This document shows, piece after piece, positions 9,829 to 17,793 of a DNA stretch of 21,515 bases. Positions within the stretch are counted from its first letter, which is position 1; each line of letters starts with the position of its first letter. Under the pieces are notes generated by a model that ran no database searches, was not told the origin of the DNA, and worked only from the letters and a program-made list of their open reading frames with translations. The position numbers were made by a program, and so were the translations under genes. The stretch comes from Clostridiales bacterium. GTDB lineage: Bacteria; Bacillota; Clostridia; Oscillospirales; Oscillospiraceae. The stretch is taken from NCBI GenBank assembly GCA_021205375.1, contig JAJPXR010000075.1, positions 1 to 21,515 of the forward strand. The letters are read 5' to 3'.

Positions 9829-10368
9829 ATGCCTGAATTGAAGGATAAATACACGCAGGAAGTCGCTCCTGCTCTGATGCAGAAGTTCGGCTACAAGTCC
9901 GTCATGCAGATCCCCAAGCTGGAGAAGGTTGTCGTCAACTGCGGCGTGGGCGAGGCCAAGGAGAACGCCAAGGTGCTGGACGCTGTCGTCAACGACATCG
10001 CCACCATCACCGGCCAGAAGCCCGTCATCACCAAGGCCAAGAAGTCCATCGCCAACTTCAAGCTCCGTGAGGGTATGCCCATCGGTGTCAAGGTCACTCT
10101 GCGCCAGGACAAAATGTGGGAGTTTGTGGACCGCCTGTTCAACGTGGCCCTGCCCCGTGTCCGCGACTTCCGCGGCATCAACCCCGACGGCTTCGATGGC
10201 CGCGGCAACTATGCCCTGGGCGTCAAAGAGCAGTTGATCTTCCCTGAGATCGAGTACGACAAGATCGACAAGATCCGCGGCATGACCATCGCCTTTGTCA
10301 CCACCGCACAGACCGATGAAGAGGGCCGCGAGCTGCTGACCATGCTGGGCGCGCCCTTCACCAAGTAA
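9829..10368 (+). CDS. rplE: 50S ribosomal protein L5
   Basis: L5 binds 5S rRNA and contacts the P-site tRNA. The 179 residues are exactly family length. Typical segments are [56 protein letters not shown] and [19 protein letters not shown]. The start at 9829 follows AAAGGAG; in-frame codons further upstream lie inside rplX. Confidence 0.98.
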   Translation: MPELKDKYTQEVAPALMQKFGYKSVMQIPKLEKVVVNCGVGEAKENAKVLDAVVNDIATITGQKPVITKAKKSIANFKLREGMPIGVKVTLRQDKMWEFVDRLFNVALPRVRDFRGINPDGFDGRGNYALGVKEQLIFPEIEYDKIDKIRGMTIAFVTTAQTDEEGRELLTMLGAPFTK

Positions 10369-10383
10369 GAGAGGAGAAAACAA

Positions 10384-10569
10384 ATGGCTAAACTGTCTAT
10401 GAAACTCAAGCAGCAGAGAGAGCCCAAGTTCTCCACTCGCCGCTACAACCGCTGCAAGATCTGCGGCCGTCCTCACGCTTATCTGCGGGACTACGGCGTC
10501 TGCCGTATCTGCTTCCGGGAGCTGGCCTACAAGGGCGAGATCCCCGGCGTGAAGAAAGCCTCCTGGTAA
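10384..10569 (+). CDS. rpsN: 30S ribosomal protein S14, zinc type Z
   Basis: S14 is a 30S head protein assembled late. The 61 residues are the short zinc-binding form, with CKIC (24-27) and CRIC (40-43) as the ligand pairs, followed by the conserved [18 protein letters not shown]. Ribosome binding site AGAGGAG lies eight nt upstream. It is the last gene before a transcriptional break that separates it from rpsH. Confidence 0.98.
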   Translation: MAKLSMKLKQQREPKFSTRRYNRCKICGRPHAYLRDYGVCRICFRELAYKGEIPGVKKASW

Positions 10570-10592
10570 TCAACAAATCAGGATTTCCCATT

Positions 10593-10625
10593 CCGGTGCG
10601 GTGCGCCCAGCGCGCACCGCACCGG
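10593..10625 (+). terminator. 14-bp GC-rich hairpin after rpsN (weak terminator or 3'-end stabiliser)
   Basis: The arms 10593-10606 and 10612-10625 are perfectly complementary with a five-base loop. Only three T follow, so it is a poor intrinsic terminator alone; it could protect the upstream mRNA from 3' exonucleases. Confidence 0.6.
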
Positions 10626-10745
10626 TTTGCCGGAAACAACAAGAATATCCGACAGAAACCGGCGAAGAAGCGAGAAACGGAAACGCCCGGCCCCGTGGAA
10701 TATGCTTTCTTCTCAAAAAGAGGGGAAGTTGACCAGAGAGCCGAA

Positions 10746-10784
10746 GAAGTTTCTCCAAAAATTTGGAGACTTCTCCCCTTTTTT
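10746..10784 (+). terminator. Intrinsic terminator between rpsN and rpsH
   Basis: TCTCCAAA (10752-10759) pairs with TTTGGAGA (10762-10769), and GAAG (10746-10749) pairs with CTTC (10770-10773) across a two-base bulge. An unbroken run of six T (10779-10784) follows a CCCC. GGGG-AAG further upstream can extend the stem. Confidence 0.75.
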
Positions 10785-10787
10785 CTG

Positions 10788-10816
10788 TTGCTTTTTCCCG
10801 CCATTTCTGTTAGATT
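10788..10816 (+). promoter_or_regulatory. Probable internal promoter for rpsH and downstream genes
   Basis: TTGCTT (10788-10793) and TAGATT (10811-10816) have a 17-nt spacer, and the next bases (TATAC) are also A/T-rich. It comes immediately after the terminator U-tract. The -35 is imperfect, so confidence is moderate. Confidence 0.55.
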
Positions 10817-10822
10817 ATATAC

Positions 10823-10984
10823 GAGCGTCAGCCGTCAAGGAGGACCTGCCCGGTCGCGGGCAGAGCTCTGCGAAACACTGGCGCCCGGAACAGTGGAGAT
10901 ACAGTCCAACCCGGTCGAAACTCCCTGTAACCTTTTTTGCGTCACCGGGGTAGTCTCGGTGATTATTTTTTAGGAGGTCAGTTT
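10823..10984 (+). promoter_or_regulatory. Structured leader of rpsH ending in attenuator-like hairpin
   Basis: Visible elements are an orphan Shine-Dalgarno AAGGAGG (10837-10843) with no start codon at a usable distance; hairpin CTGCCCG/CGGGCAG (10846-10863), which competes with the palindrome GCAGAGCTCTGC (10860-10871); a stem ACAG-t-GGAG with CTCC-CTGT (10890-10898 with 10921-10928); and a terminator-like hairpin TCACCG/CGGTGA (10942-10962) followed by TTATTTTTT. The rpsH AGGAGG at 10972 begins directly after the U-tract. Control by a ribosomal protein is inference. Confidence 0.5.
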
Positions 10985-11380
10985 ATGCACATCACAGATC
11001 CCATCGCTGATATGCTTACCCGTATTCGCAATGCGAGCAACGCCAAGCATACCACTGTTGATGTCCCCGCTTCCAACATGAAGAAGTCCATCGCCAAGAT
11101 CCTGCTGGAGGAAGGTTATATCAAGAACTACCAGCTCATCGACGACGGGACCCAGGGCATCATCCGCATCACGCTGAAGTACAACGGCAATGAGAAGGCC
11201 ATCACCGGCCTGCGTCGGGTGTCCAAGCCCGGTCTGCGCGTCTATGCGGGCGCCAGCGAGCTGCCTAAGGTCCTCCACGGCCTGGGCATTGCCATTGTTT
11301 CCACCTCTAAGGGCGTCATGACCGACAAGGCCGCGCGGGAAGCGCATATCGGCGGCGAGGTCCTGGCGTACGTCTGGTAA
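10985..11380 (+). CDS. rpsH: 30S ribosomal protein S8
   Basis: S8 binds the central domain of 16S rRNA and, in E. coli, represses spc translation. The 131 residues are family length, starting [17 protein letters not shown] and ending with [29 protein letters not shown] 10985 is seven nt after AGGAGG; an upstream in-frame TTG (10937) lies within the leader hairpin region and is rejected. Unlike the usual tight rpsN-rpsH junction, 415 bp separate the two genes here, making rpsH the first gene of a separate transcription unit. Confidence 0.98.
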   Translation: MHITDPIADMLTRIRNASNAKHTTVDVPASNMKKSIAKILLEEGYIKNYQLIDDGTQGIIRITLKYNGNEKAITGLRRVSKPGLRVYAGASELPKVLHGLGIAIVSTSKGVMTDKAAREAHIGGEVLAYVW

Positions 11381-11395
11381 GGAGGGTATCGAACT

Positions 11396-11944
11396 ATGTC
11401 TCGAGTTGGCAGAATGCCTATCACCATCCCCGCCGGGGTGACGGTGAACGTTGCCGAGGGCAATGTCGTCACCGTGAAAGGCCCCAAGGGTGAGCTGACC
11501 CGCGGTTTTGCGCCGCAGATCGGCATCCAGGTGGAGGGTACGGAGATCATCTGCACCCGCCCCAACGACGCCAAGGAAAACCGCGCCCTGCACGGCACCA
11601 CCCGTTCCATCCTGAACGGCATGGTGGTGGGCGTTTCCACCGGCTTCACCAAGGAGCTTCAGGTCAACGGTATCGGCTACCGTGTGGCCAAAGAGGGCAA
11701 GACCCTGGTGATGAACATCGGTTACTCCCATCAGGTCAAGATGGACGAGGTCCCCGGTATCACCATCGAAGTGCCCGACCCCAACAAGATCCTCATCAAG
11801 GGCTGCGACAAGCAGCAGGTCGGCCAGTTCGCCGCCGTTGTCCGCAGCAAGCGTCCTCCCGAGCCTTATAAGGGCAAGGGCATCAAGTATGCCGACGAAG
11901 TCATCCGCCGTAAGGAAGGCAAGACCGGCGCCAAGAAGAAGTAA
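11396..11944 (+). CDS. rplF: 50S ribosomal protein L6
   Basis: L6 sits near the factor-binding site of the 50S subunit. The 182 residues show both repeats of the fold: SRVGRMPITIPAGVTVNV at the N-terminus and the C-terminal signature with PEPYKGKGIKYADEVIRRKEGK. The ribosome binding site is fused to the S8 stop (TAAGGAGGG). The gene ends in two consecutive TAA codons, the second of which joins the next ribosome binding site. Confidence 0.98.
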   Translation: MSRVGRMPITIPAGVTVNVAEGNVVTVKGPKGELTRGFAPQIGIQVEGTEIICTRPNDAKENRALHGTTRSILNGMVVGVSTGFTKELQVNGIGYRVAKEGKTLVMNIGYSHQVKMDEVPGITIEVPDPNKILIKGCDKQQVGQFAAVVRSKRPPEPYKGKGIKYADEVIRRKEGKTGAKKK

Positions 11945-11962
11945 TAAGGAGGTGTGCCAATT

Positions 11963-12322
11963 ATGATTAATCGACCCAATACCAACGCTCAGCGCCTGAA
12001 GCGCCATAAGCGCGTCCGTGCGAAGATCTCCGGCACGCCCGAGAGACCCCGCCTGAATGTTTTCCGCAGCGAGACCAACATCTACGCTCAGGTCATCGAC
12101 GATGTCAACGGCGTGACCCTGGTCTCCGCTTCCTCCCTGGAGAAGGGTTTCACCTGCGAGGGCGACAAGAAAGCCGCCGCCCGTCAGGTGGGCAAGACCG
12201 TGGCTGAGCGCGCCAAGGCCAAGGGCATCGACACCGTGGTGTTTGACCGCGGCGGTTATGTCTATCACGGCCGCGTACAGGCCCTGGCCGAAGGCGCCCG
12301 CGAGGGCGGCCTGCAATTCTAA
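11963..12322 (+). CDS. rplR: 50S ribosomal protein L18
   Basis: L18 binds 5S rRNA with L5 in the central protuberance. The 119 residues include [21 protein letters not shown] and the C-terminal [28 protein letters not shown] 11963 is ten nt after AAGGAGG; a GTG nine bases earlier is nearly inside the ribosome binding site and cannot be used. Confidence 0.97.
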   Translation: MINRPNTNAQRLKRHKRVRAKISGTPERPRLNVFRSETNIYAQVIDDVNGVTLVSASSLEKGFTCEGDKKAAARQVGKTVAERAKAKGIDTVVFDRGGYVYHGRVQALAEGAREGGLQF

Positions 12323-12339
12323 GCGAAGGAGGAACGAAC

Positions 12340-12834
12340 ATGCCTAGATATGAAAAAGAGGCCAGCGAATATATTGAGAAGCTGGTTTATCTGAACCGCG
12401 TCAGCAAGACCGTCAAGGGCGGCCGTGTCATGAAGTTCTCCGCGCTGATGGTCATCGGCGACGGCAAGGGCCGCGTGGGTTATGGCCTGGGCAAGGCCGC
12501 TGAGGTCCCCGAAGCCATCCGCAAGGGCATCGAGGACGCCAAGAAGAACATGATCACCGTGTCCATGTCCGGTACCACCATCCCCCACGAGGTCATCGGC
12601 GAGTTTTCCGCCGGCCGCGTGCTGATGAAGCCCGCTGCCCCCGGTACCGGCGTTATCGCCGGCGGTCCCGTCCGTGCCGTCATGGAGGCCGCTGGTATCT
12701 CCGACATCCGTACCAAGTGCCTGCGCTCCAACACCCCGCAGAACGTGGTCTCCGCCACCTTCGCCGGCCTGAAGAGCCTGCGTACTCCTGAGCAGGTCGC
12801 CAAGACCCGCGGCAAGAACGTGGAAGAGCTGTAA
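12340..12834 (+). CDS. rpsE: 30S ribosomal protein S5
   Basis: S5 contributes to decoding fidelity and the mRNA entry site. The 164 residues contain the N-terminal dsRNA-binding-like domain ([24 protein letters not shown]) and the second domain with [17 protein letters not shown] and RAVMEAAGI. The segment usually read as KSLGS appears here as KCLRS, a small local divergence. AAGGAGG precedes the start and the stop forms TAAGGAGG with rpmD. Confidence 0.98.
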   Translation: MPRYEKEASEYIEKLVYLNRVSKTVKGGRVMKFSALMVIGDGKGRVGYGLGKAAEVPEAIRKGIEDAKKNMITVSMSGTTIPHEVIGEFSAGRVLMKPAAPGTGVIAGGPVRAVMEAAGISDIRTKCLRSNTPQNVVSATFAGLKSLRTPEQVAKTRGKNVEEL

Positions 12835-12847
12835 GGAGGAACCGACA

Positions 12848-13030
12848 ATGGCAAATCTGAAAATTAAGCTCGTCAAGAGCCTGAACGGTCGCATCGCCCC
12901 CCACAAGGCGACTGCCGCCGCCCTGGGCCTGCGGAAGATCGGGGACGTGACTGTCCAGCCCGACAACGCCGCCACCAGGGGCAAGATCGCACAGATCGGT
13001 TACCTGCTCCAGGTCACCGAAGAACAGTAA
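12848..13030 (+). CDS. rpmD: 50S ribosomal protein L30
   Basis: L30 is a small 50S protein contacting 5S and 23S rRNA. The 60 residues show the typical [27 protein letters not shown] and [12 protein letters not shown]. Both its own and the next ribosome binding site are of the stop-fused TAAGGAGG type. Confidence 0.97.
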   Translation: MANLKIKLVKSLNGRIAPHKATAAALGLRKIGDVTVQPDNAATRGKIAQIGYLLQVTEEQ

Positions 13031-13043
13031 GGAGGGCCAGAAC

Positions 13044-13484
13044 ATGGAACTTTACAACCTGTCTCCCGCGCCCGGCTCCACCTCCGCCCCCAAGCGCAAG
13101 GGCCGCGGCGCCGGTTCCGGCAACGGTAAGACCGCTGGCCGTGGTCACAAGGGCCAGAAGGCCCGTTCCGGCGGCGGCGTCCGCATCGGGTTCGAGGGCG
13201 GCCAGATGCCTCTGGCCCGCCGCATCCCCAAGCGCGGCTTTAACAACATCTTTGCCAAGCGCCTGGACGCTGTCAACGTCTCCGCGCTGAACAAGTTTGA
13301 GGACGGCTCCACCGTCAACCTCCAGACCCTGCTGGACGCGGGGGTCCTGACCCAGTGCAAGTACGGCGTGAAAGTTCTGGGCAACGGTGAGATCACAAAG
13401 AAGCTGACCGTCCAGGCCACTGCTTTCTCCGCCTCCGCCAAGGAGAAGATCGAAGCCGCAGGAGGAAAGGCTGAGGTGATCTAA
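13044..13484 (+). CDS. rplO: 50S ribosomal protein L15
   Basis: L15 is a late-assembling 50S protein. The 146 residues have the glycine- and basic-rich N-terminal extension ([22 protein letters not shown]) reaching into rRNA, then [18 protein letters not shown] and a globular C-domain. The stop codon directly abuts the secY ATG, and GAGGTGAT at the end of rplO provides the secY ribosome binding site. Confidence 0.98.
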   Translation: MELYNLSPAPGSTSAPKRKGRGAGSGNGKTAGRGHKGQKARSGGGVRIGFEGGQMPLARRIPKRGFNNIFAKRLDAVNVSALNKFEDGSTVNLQTLLDAGVLTQCKYGVKVLGNGEITKKLTVQATAFSASAKEKIEAAGGKAEVI

Positions 13485-14783
13485 ATGATTGAGACGATTC
13501 GCAACGCCTGGAAGGTTCCAGAACTGCGCAGAAAACTCATCTACGTTGCTTTCATCTTGGTCATTTTCCGCCTGGGGAACAACATCCCCGTCCCCTTCAT
13601 CGACACCACCGGGTTGGAGAGCTATTTCACTGCCGCTTCCAACAACATCCTGGGCCTGATGAACGTCATGTCCGGCGGCTCCTACAGCCGGGCCACCATG
13701 CTGGCGCTGTCCATCCAGCCCTATATCAACGCCTCCATCATCATCCAGTTGCTGACCGTTGCCATTCCCGCCCTGGAGCGGATGCAGCGGGAAGGCGGCG
13801 AGGCCGGGCGGAAACGCCTGGAGCAGATCACCCGGTACACCACCCTGGGTCTGGGCCTGCTGCAAGGCTTCGGCTACTATATGCTGATCCGTTACAACAG
13901 CCTGCTGGAGGATGAGTCCATCTGGGCGGCCATCGTCATCATCGCCACCTTTACCGCCGGCAGTGTCTTTGTCATGTGGCTGGGCGAGCAGATCACCGAG
14001 AACGGTGTGGGCAACGGCATTTCCATTCTGCTGTTCGCCGGCATCATCTCCCGTGTGCCCAACGCTGTCTACTATATGTATGTGGGCGCGAAGAACTGGC
14101 TCTCCGGCAATACCGACGCCGACCTGGTGCTGCACCCCGCCTTTATCCCGGTCATCATCATCGGTGTGGCGGCGATCCTCATCGCCGTGGTGTTCATCAC
14201 CCTGTCCGAGCGCCGCATCCCCGTCCAGTACGCCAAGCGCGTGGTGGGCCGGAAGATGTACGGCGGTCAGTCCACCACCATCCCCATGAAGGTGAATATG
14301 TCCGGCGTTATGCCCATCATCTTCGCTCAGACCATCGCCTCCCTGCCCGCCACCATCGCGGCCTTTGTGCCCAGCCTGGCAAACTCCTGGTTCATGAAGG
14401 TGTTTGACACGGATACGGTGCTCTACAACGTGATTTACGTGCTGCTCATCGTCGGGTTCTCCTACTTCTACGCCACGATTCAGTTCAACCCCGTGGAAGT
14501 GGCCAACAACCTGAAAAAGCAGGGCGGCTTTATCCCCGGCTTCCGGGCGGGCCGTCCCACCGCCGAGTTCCTGAGCAAGGTGCTGAACCGCATCACCCTG
14601 TTCGGCGCGATTTATCTGGCGGTCATCGCTGTTATCCCCAACATCACCGGCGCGATCTTCAACGTCTCTGCCCTGGCAATCGGCGGCACCTCCGTTCTGA
14701 TCGTCGTTTCCGTGGCGCTGGAGACCCAGCGGGCGCTGGAAGCGCAGATGATGATGAAGCAGTACAAAGGCTTCCTGGGCTAA
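13485..14783 (+). CDS. secY: Preprotein translocase channel subunit SecY
   Basis: SecY forms the membrane channel for secreted and membrane proteins, working with SecE, SecG, SecA and FtsY/SRP. The 432 residues are full length with ten predicted membrane segments. The sequence shows the N-terminal ELRRKLIYVAFILVIFRLG, the plug region near the first periplasmic loop (SGGSYSRATMLALSIQPYI), VGNGISILLFAGI, and the basic cytosolic loop ERRIPVQYAKRVVGRKMYGG that docks ribosomes and SecA. Its place after rplO is conserved across bacteria and couples membrane insertion capacity to ribosome synthesis. Confidence 0.98.
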   Translation: MIETIRNAWKVPELRRKLIYVAFILVIFRLGNNIPVPFIDTTGLESYFTAASNNILGLMNVMSGGSYSRATMLALSIQPYINASIIIQLLTVAIPALERMQREGGEAGRKRLEQITRYTTLGLGLLQGFGYYMLIRYNSLLEDESIWAAIVIIATFTAGSVFVMWLGEQITENGVGNGISILLFAGIISRVPNAVYYMYVGAKNWLSGNTDADLVLHPAFIPVIIIGVAAILIAVVFITLSERRIPVQYAKRVVGRKMYGGQSTTIPMKVNMSGVMPIIFAQTIASLPATIAAFVPSLANSWFMKVFDTDTVLYNVIYVLLIVGFSYFYATIQFNPVEVANNLKKQGGFIPGFRAGRPTAEFLSKVLNRITLFGAIYLAVIAVIPNITGAIFNVSALAIGGTSVLIVVSVALETQRALEAQMMMKQYKGFLG

Positions 14784-14801
14784 GAGAAAGGTGGAAAAGC
14801 A

Positions 14802-15434
14802 ATGAAACTGATTCTTTTGGGCGCGCCCGGCGCGGGCAAAGGCACCCAGGCTGAGATCATCAGCAAGAAGCTGAACATCCCCACCATTTCCACCGGCAAC
14901 ATCCTCCGGGCCGCCGTGAAAAACGGCACCCCCGTGGGGCTGAAAGCCAAGGAGTATATGGACGCCGGCAAGCTGGTGCCCGATGAGGTCATCATCGGCG
15001 TCATCAACGAGCGGCTCCAGGAGGCGGACTGCCAGAAGGGTTATATCCTGGACGGCGTGCCCCGCACCATCGCTCAGGCGGAGGCCATGGAGGCCGCAGG
15101 CATCACCTTCGACGCCGTCGTGTCCATCGAAGTCTCCGACGAGGAGATCGAGCAGCGCATGACCGGCCGCCGTACCTGCCTGGCCTGCGGCGCCACCTAC
15201 CATGTGGTGGCCAACCCGCCCAAGGTGGAAGGCGTCTGCGACCTGTGCGGTCAGCCCCTGACCCAGCGCAAGGACGACAAGCCTGAGACCGTCAAGGCCC
15301 GCCTGGTGACCTACCACGAGCAGACCGAGCCGCTGAAGGGCTTCTACGAGGCCCGCGGGCTGCTGAAACTCGTCCCCAACCAGGGCGGCATCGAGGCCAC
15401 CAACGCCGCGATCATGAAAGTCCTGGGCGAATAA
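14802..15434 (+). CDS. adk: Adenylate kinase, zinc-binding LID form
   Basis: Adenylate kinase catalyses ATP + AMP to 2 ADP in the cytoplasm. The P-loop GAPGAGKGT is at residues 7-15, the AMP-binding STGNILR at 30-36, and the LID domain carries CLAC (126-129) and CDLC (146-149), the four-cysteine zinc site common in Gram-positive enzymes. The usual DGFPRT appears as DGVPRT (84-89), a conservative change near the AMP site. The 210 residues are within the family range. AGAAAGGTGG serves as ribosome binding site. The stop overlaps the map start (TAATG). Confidence 0.98.
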   Translation: MKLILLGAPGAGKGTQAEIISKKLNIPTISTGNILRAAVKNGTPVGLKAKEYMDAGKLVPDEVIIGVINERLQEADCQKGYILDGVPRTIAQAEAMEAAGITFDAVVSIEVSDEEIEQRMTGRRTCLACGATYHVVANPPKVEGVCDLCGQPLTQRKDDKPETVKARLVTYHEQTEPLKGFYEARGLLKLVPNQGGIEATNAAIMKVLGE

Positions 15435-16255
15435 TGGCTGCGGTACTGCGTCTGGTGCCGGTAGAAGAACACCGGCGGAAGATGATGCGCAAGGCCGGTA
15501 AGCTCTCCGGCGAGGCGAGGGCCTACGCCGCCTCGCTGGTGCGGCCCGGCATCACCACCAAGGAAATCGACAAAGCGCTCTATAAGTTCATCCGCAGCCA
15601 CGGCGGGTACCCAAACTTCTACCACCTGTACGGCTTCCGGGGCAGCGCCTGTATGTCCATCAACGATGAGATCATTCACGGCGTTCCCGGCAACCGGCGG
15701 CTGGAGGAGGGAGACATCATCTCCATCGACACGGGGGCCTGCGTGGGGGATTACCACCTGGATAAACAGGGCGCGCCTCACGGCGGGTTCCACGGCGACT
15801 GCGCTGGGACCTACCCGGTGGGCAAAATCAGCCCGGAGGCCCAGCGGCTCATCGACGTGACGGAGCAGTCCTTCTGGGAGGGTATCCGCAACGCCGTGGT
15901 GGGGAACCGGGTCTCGGACATCTCCAGAGGTGTCCAACAGTACGTGGAGGGCAATGGATTTTCCATCGTCCGGGAGTTCGTGGGCCATGGCATCGGCAAC
16001 GAGGTCCATCTGGCCCCGGAGGTCCCCAACTACGTCATGGACCACTACCCCGAGGGCAACCCTCGGCTGAAAAAAGACATGACCATCGCCGTAGAACCGA
16101 TGGTCAACGCCGGAACGGCAAAAATTCGAAAGAAAATTATGCCCGACGGCTGGGAAGTGATTTTGACCGCAGACGGCCAGCTCGCTGCCCATTACGAAAA
16201 TACCATTCTCATCACAGAGGGAGAACCTGAGGTCCTGACCCTGTGCGGAGACTGA
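15434..16255 (+). CDS. map: Methionine aminopeptidase type I, with insertion between metal ligands
   Basis: This enzyme removes the initiator methionine from new proteins at the ribosome. The five expected metal ligands are visible: Asp99 (SIDTG), Asp122 (HGDCAGT), His185 (GHGIG), Glu221 (EPMV) and Glu255 (HYENT), plus the substrate-contact His82 (IIHGVP). The spacing between the first two aspartates is 23 residues; in E. coli it is 11 (Asp97, Asp108). The extra segment, roughly CVGDYHLDKQGAPHG (103-117), is rich in His and Asp. At 273 residues it is slightly longer than the usual 250-265. It starts on the last base of the adk stop codon. Confidence 0.96.
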   Translation: MAAVLRLVPVEEHRRKMMRKAGKLSGEARAYAASLVRPGITTKEIDKALYKFIRSHGGYPNFYHLYGFRGSACMSINDEIIHGVPGNRRLEEGDIISIDTGACVGDYHLDKQGAPHGGFHGDCAGTYPVGKISPEAQRLIDVTEQSFWEGIRNAVVGNRVSDISRGVQQYVEGNGFSIVREFVGHGIGNEVHLAPEVPNYVMDHYPEGNPRLKKDMTIAVEPMVNAGTAKIRKKIMPDGWEVILTADGQLAAHYENTILITEGEPEVLTLCGD

Positions 16256-16258
16256 TAT

Positions 16259-16540
16259 ATGCAAGACATCCACCCCTACGAAATCGTTCTCTCCTTAGCC
16301 GGCCATGATGAAGGAAAGCTGTTCGTTGCCATTGGCAGCGACGGCGACTATCTCTTGCTGGCGGACGGAAAGGGGAGAAAGCTGGACGCGCCCAAACGGA
16401 AAAAGCGCAAGCATCTCCGGGGCGTGGGAACCAGCGCACATCCGGCAATCCAACGATTGCAGAGAGGCGAGCCGGTCACTGATAAGCAAATCCGTTGTGC
16501 CCTGGCCGCCTTCCGCGAATCAGAACATCCCAACTTTTAG
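16259..16540 (+). CDS. KOW-domain RNA-binding protein (L14e/L27e-like)
   Basis: These 93 residues resemble the small KOW-domain protein that Clostridia often carry between map and infA. The N-terminal half has the KOW-like pattern VLSLAGHDEGKLFVAIGSDG (10-29), then YLLLADGKGRKLDAPKRKKRKH, a basic stretch matching the family's GKGRK...PKRKKRKH ending. The C-terminal part (residues 60-93) is less familiar. The function is not established; the position suggests a ribosome or rRNA role. The start follows GGAG eight nt upstream, three bases after the map stop. Confidence 0.8.
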   Translation: MQDIHPYEIVLSLAGHDEGKLFVAIGSDGDYLLLADGKGRKLDAPKRKKRKHLRGVGTSAHPAIQRLQRGEPVTDKQIRCALAAFRESEHPNF

Positions 16541-16552
16541 GAGGCCGCTCTC

Positions 16553-16771
16553 ATGTCCAAAGAAGATATGATCGAACTGGAGGGTGTTGTCGTTGAGGCG
16601 CTGCCCAATACCACCTTTATGGTTGACATTGGCAAGGGCCACACCATTCTGGCCCACATCTCCGGCAAGCTCCGCATGAACTATATCAGGATCCTCCCTG
16701 GGGATAAGGTGACAGTCCAGATGTCTCCTTATGATCTGACCCGCGGCCGGATCACCTGGAGAAGCAAATGA
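16553..16771 (+). CDS. infA: Translation initiation factor IF-1
   Basis: IF-1 is a one-domain OB-fold protein that blocks the A site during 30S initiation. The 72 residues are standard: [42 protein letters not shown] and [19 protein letters not shown] lies ten nt before ATG. Its position before rpmJ and rpsM is the usual Gram-positive order. Confidence 0.98.
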   Translation: MSKEDMIELEGVVVEALPNTTFMVDIGKGHTILAHISGKLRMNYIRILPGDKVTVQMSPYDLTRGRITWRSK

Positions 16772-16856
16772 ACCTGATCCACATCGTCGTCAGGTGCGGT
16801 GGAGGAAGCCCTCTGGACAAGGGAACCCTTCACGCAGCAAAACAGGAGGTAAAACG
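16772..16856 (+). other. infA-rpmJ spacer with small hairpin
   Basis: These 85 bp hold no gene. ACCTGA (16772-16777) pairs with TCAGGT (16790-16795) across a 12-nt loop, and AAGGGAACCCTT is a short interrupted palindrome. No terminator or convincing promoter is present; the rpmJ ribosome binding site AGGAGG closes the spacer. Confidence 0.4.
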
Positions 16857-16970
16857 ATGAAAGTAAGACCGTCCGTCAAGCCCATGTGCGAAAAGTGCAA
16901 GGTCATCAAGCGCAAGGGCAGAGTTATGGTGATTTGTGAAAATCCCAAACACAAACAGCGTCAAGGCTAA
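16857..16970 (+). CDS. rpmJ: 50S ribosomal protein L36, zinc-binding form
   Basis: L36 is the smallest 50S protein and binds one zinc ion. The 37 residues read [20 protein letters not shown] and onward, with ligands Cys11, Cys14, Cys27 and His32 all present, so this is the zinc-containing paralogue. AGGAGG is seven nt before ATG. The TAA stop is followed by a second TAA merged with the rpsM ribosome binding site. Confidence 0.97.
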   Translation: MKVRPSVKPMCEKCKVIKRKGRVMVICENPKHKQRQG

Positions 16971-16989
16971 TAAGGAGGTGTATTGATAA

Positions 16990-17358
16990 ATGGCACGTAT
17001 TTCCGGCATCGACCTGCCCCGTGATAAACGAATCGAGATCGGCCTGACCTATATCTATGGTATCGGCCTGACCAGTTCCAGAAAGATCCTGGCCGCCACC
17101 GGCATCAACCCCGACACCCGTGTCCGGGACCTGACCGAGGCAGAAGAGTCCGCCCTGCGTGAAGAGATCGGCAAGCACTACACCGTCGAAGGTGATCTGC
17201 GCCGTAACGTCGCTATGGACATCAAGCGCCTCATCGAAATCGGCTCCTATCGTGGCACCCGTCACCGCAAGAGCCTGCCCGTCCGTGGTCAGCATTCCAA
17301 GAACAATGCCCGTACCCGCAAGGGCCCCAAGAAGACCATTGCTAACAAGAAGAAGTAA
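16990..17358 (+). CDS. rpsM: 30S ribosomal protein S13
   Basis: S13 is in the 30S head, contacts P-site tRNA and forms bridges to the 50S subunit. The 122 residues contain [25 protein letters not shown] at the N-terminus and the basic tail with [11 protein letters not shown] and [15 protein letters not shown] that reaches the tRNA. AAGGAGG lies 14 nt upstream, slightly further than elsewhere in the cluster. Confidence 0.98.
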   Translation: MARISGIDLPRDKRIEIGLTYIYGIGLTSSRKILAATGINPDTRVRDLTEAEESALREEIGKHYTVEGDLRRNVAMDIKRLIEIGSYRGTRHRKSLPVRGQHSKNNARTRKGPKKTIANKKK

Positions 17359-17372
17359 AGGAGGGATATACA

Positions 17373-17768
17373 ATGGCCGCTAACAAGAAGAAGGTCGTGC
17401 GCAAGCGCAAAGACCGTAAGAGTGTGGAGAAGGGCGCAGTGCATATCCGCTCCTCTTTCAACAACACAATGGTTACCATCACCGACACCCAGGGCAACGC
17501 CCTTTCCTGGGCTTCCTCCGGCGAGATGGGCTTCCGTGGTTCCCGGAAATCCACTCCCTACGCCGCCCAGACCGCTGCCGAGACCGCTGCCAAGGCCGCT
17601 ATGGAGTTTGGCCTGAAGAGCGTCGAGGTCTATGTGAAGGGTCCCGGCGCCGGCCGTGAGGCTGCCATCCGTGCGCTCCAGGCCGCCGGTCTGGAGGTCA
17701 CCATGATCAAGGATGTCACCCCCGTTCCCCACAATGGCTGCCGTCCTCCCAAGAGAAGACGTGTCTGA
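17373..17768 (+). CDS. rpsK: 30S ribosomal protein S11
   Basis: S11 forms part of the platform and the mRNA exit site. The 131 residues have a basic N-terminus, then [38 protein letters not shown] and the characteristic end [22 protein letters not shown] precedes the start. Confidence 0.98.
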   Translation: MAANKKKVVRKRKDRKSVEKGAVHIRSSFNNTMVTITDTQGNALSWASSGEMGFRGSRKSTPYAAQTAAETAAKAAMEFGLKSVEVYVKGPGAGREAAIRALQAAGLEVTMIKDVTPVPHNGCRPPKRRRV

Positions 17769-17793
17769 TCGCAGCAAAGGAGGATATTGAAAC

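Noticed and set aside
10837..10954. A small leader peptide starting after AAGGAGG at 10837
   Set aside because: The frame stays open to a stop near 10954, but no ATG, GTG or TTG lies at a usable distance from the ribosome binding site; only a CTG two bases away is available.
13014..15317. A 767-codon open frame on the minus strand opposite rplO, secY and adk
   Set aside because: Its product is a Gly/His/Asp/Val-rich composition typical of antisense frames under biased GC-rich codons. It has no domain pattern and lies fully opposite three certain genes.
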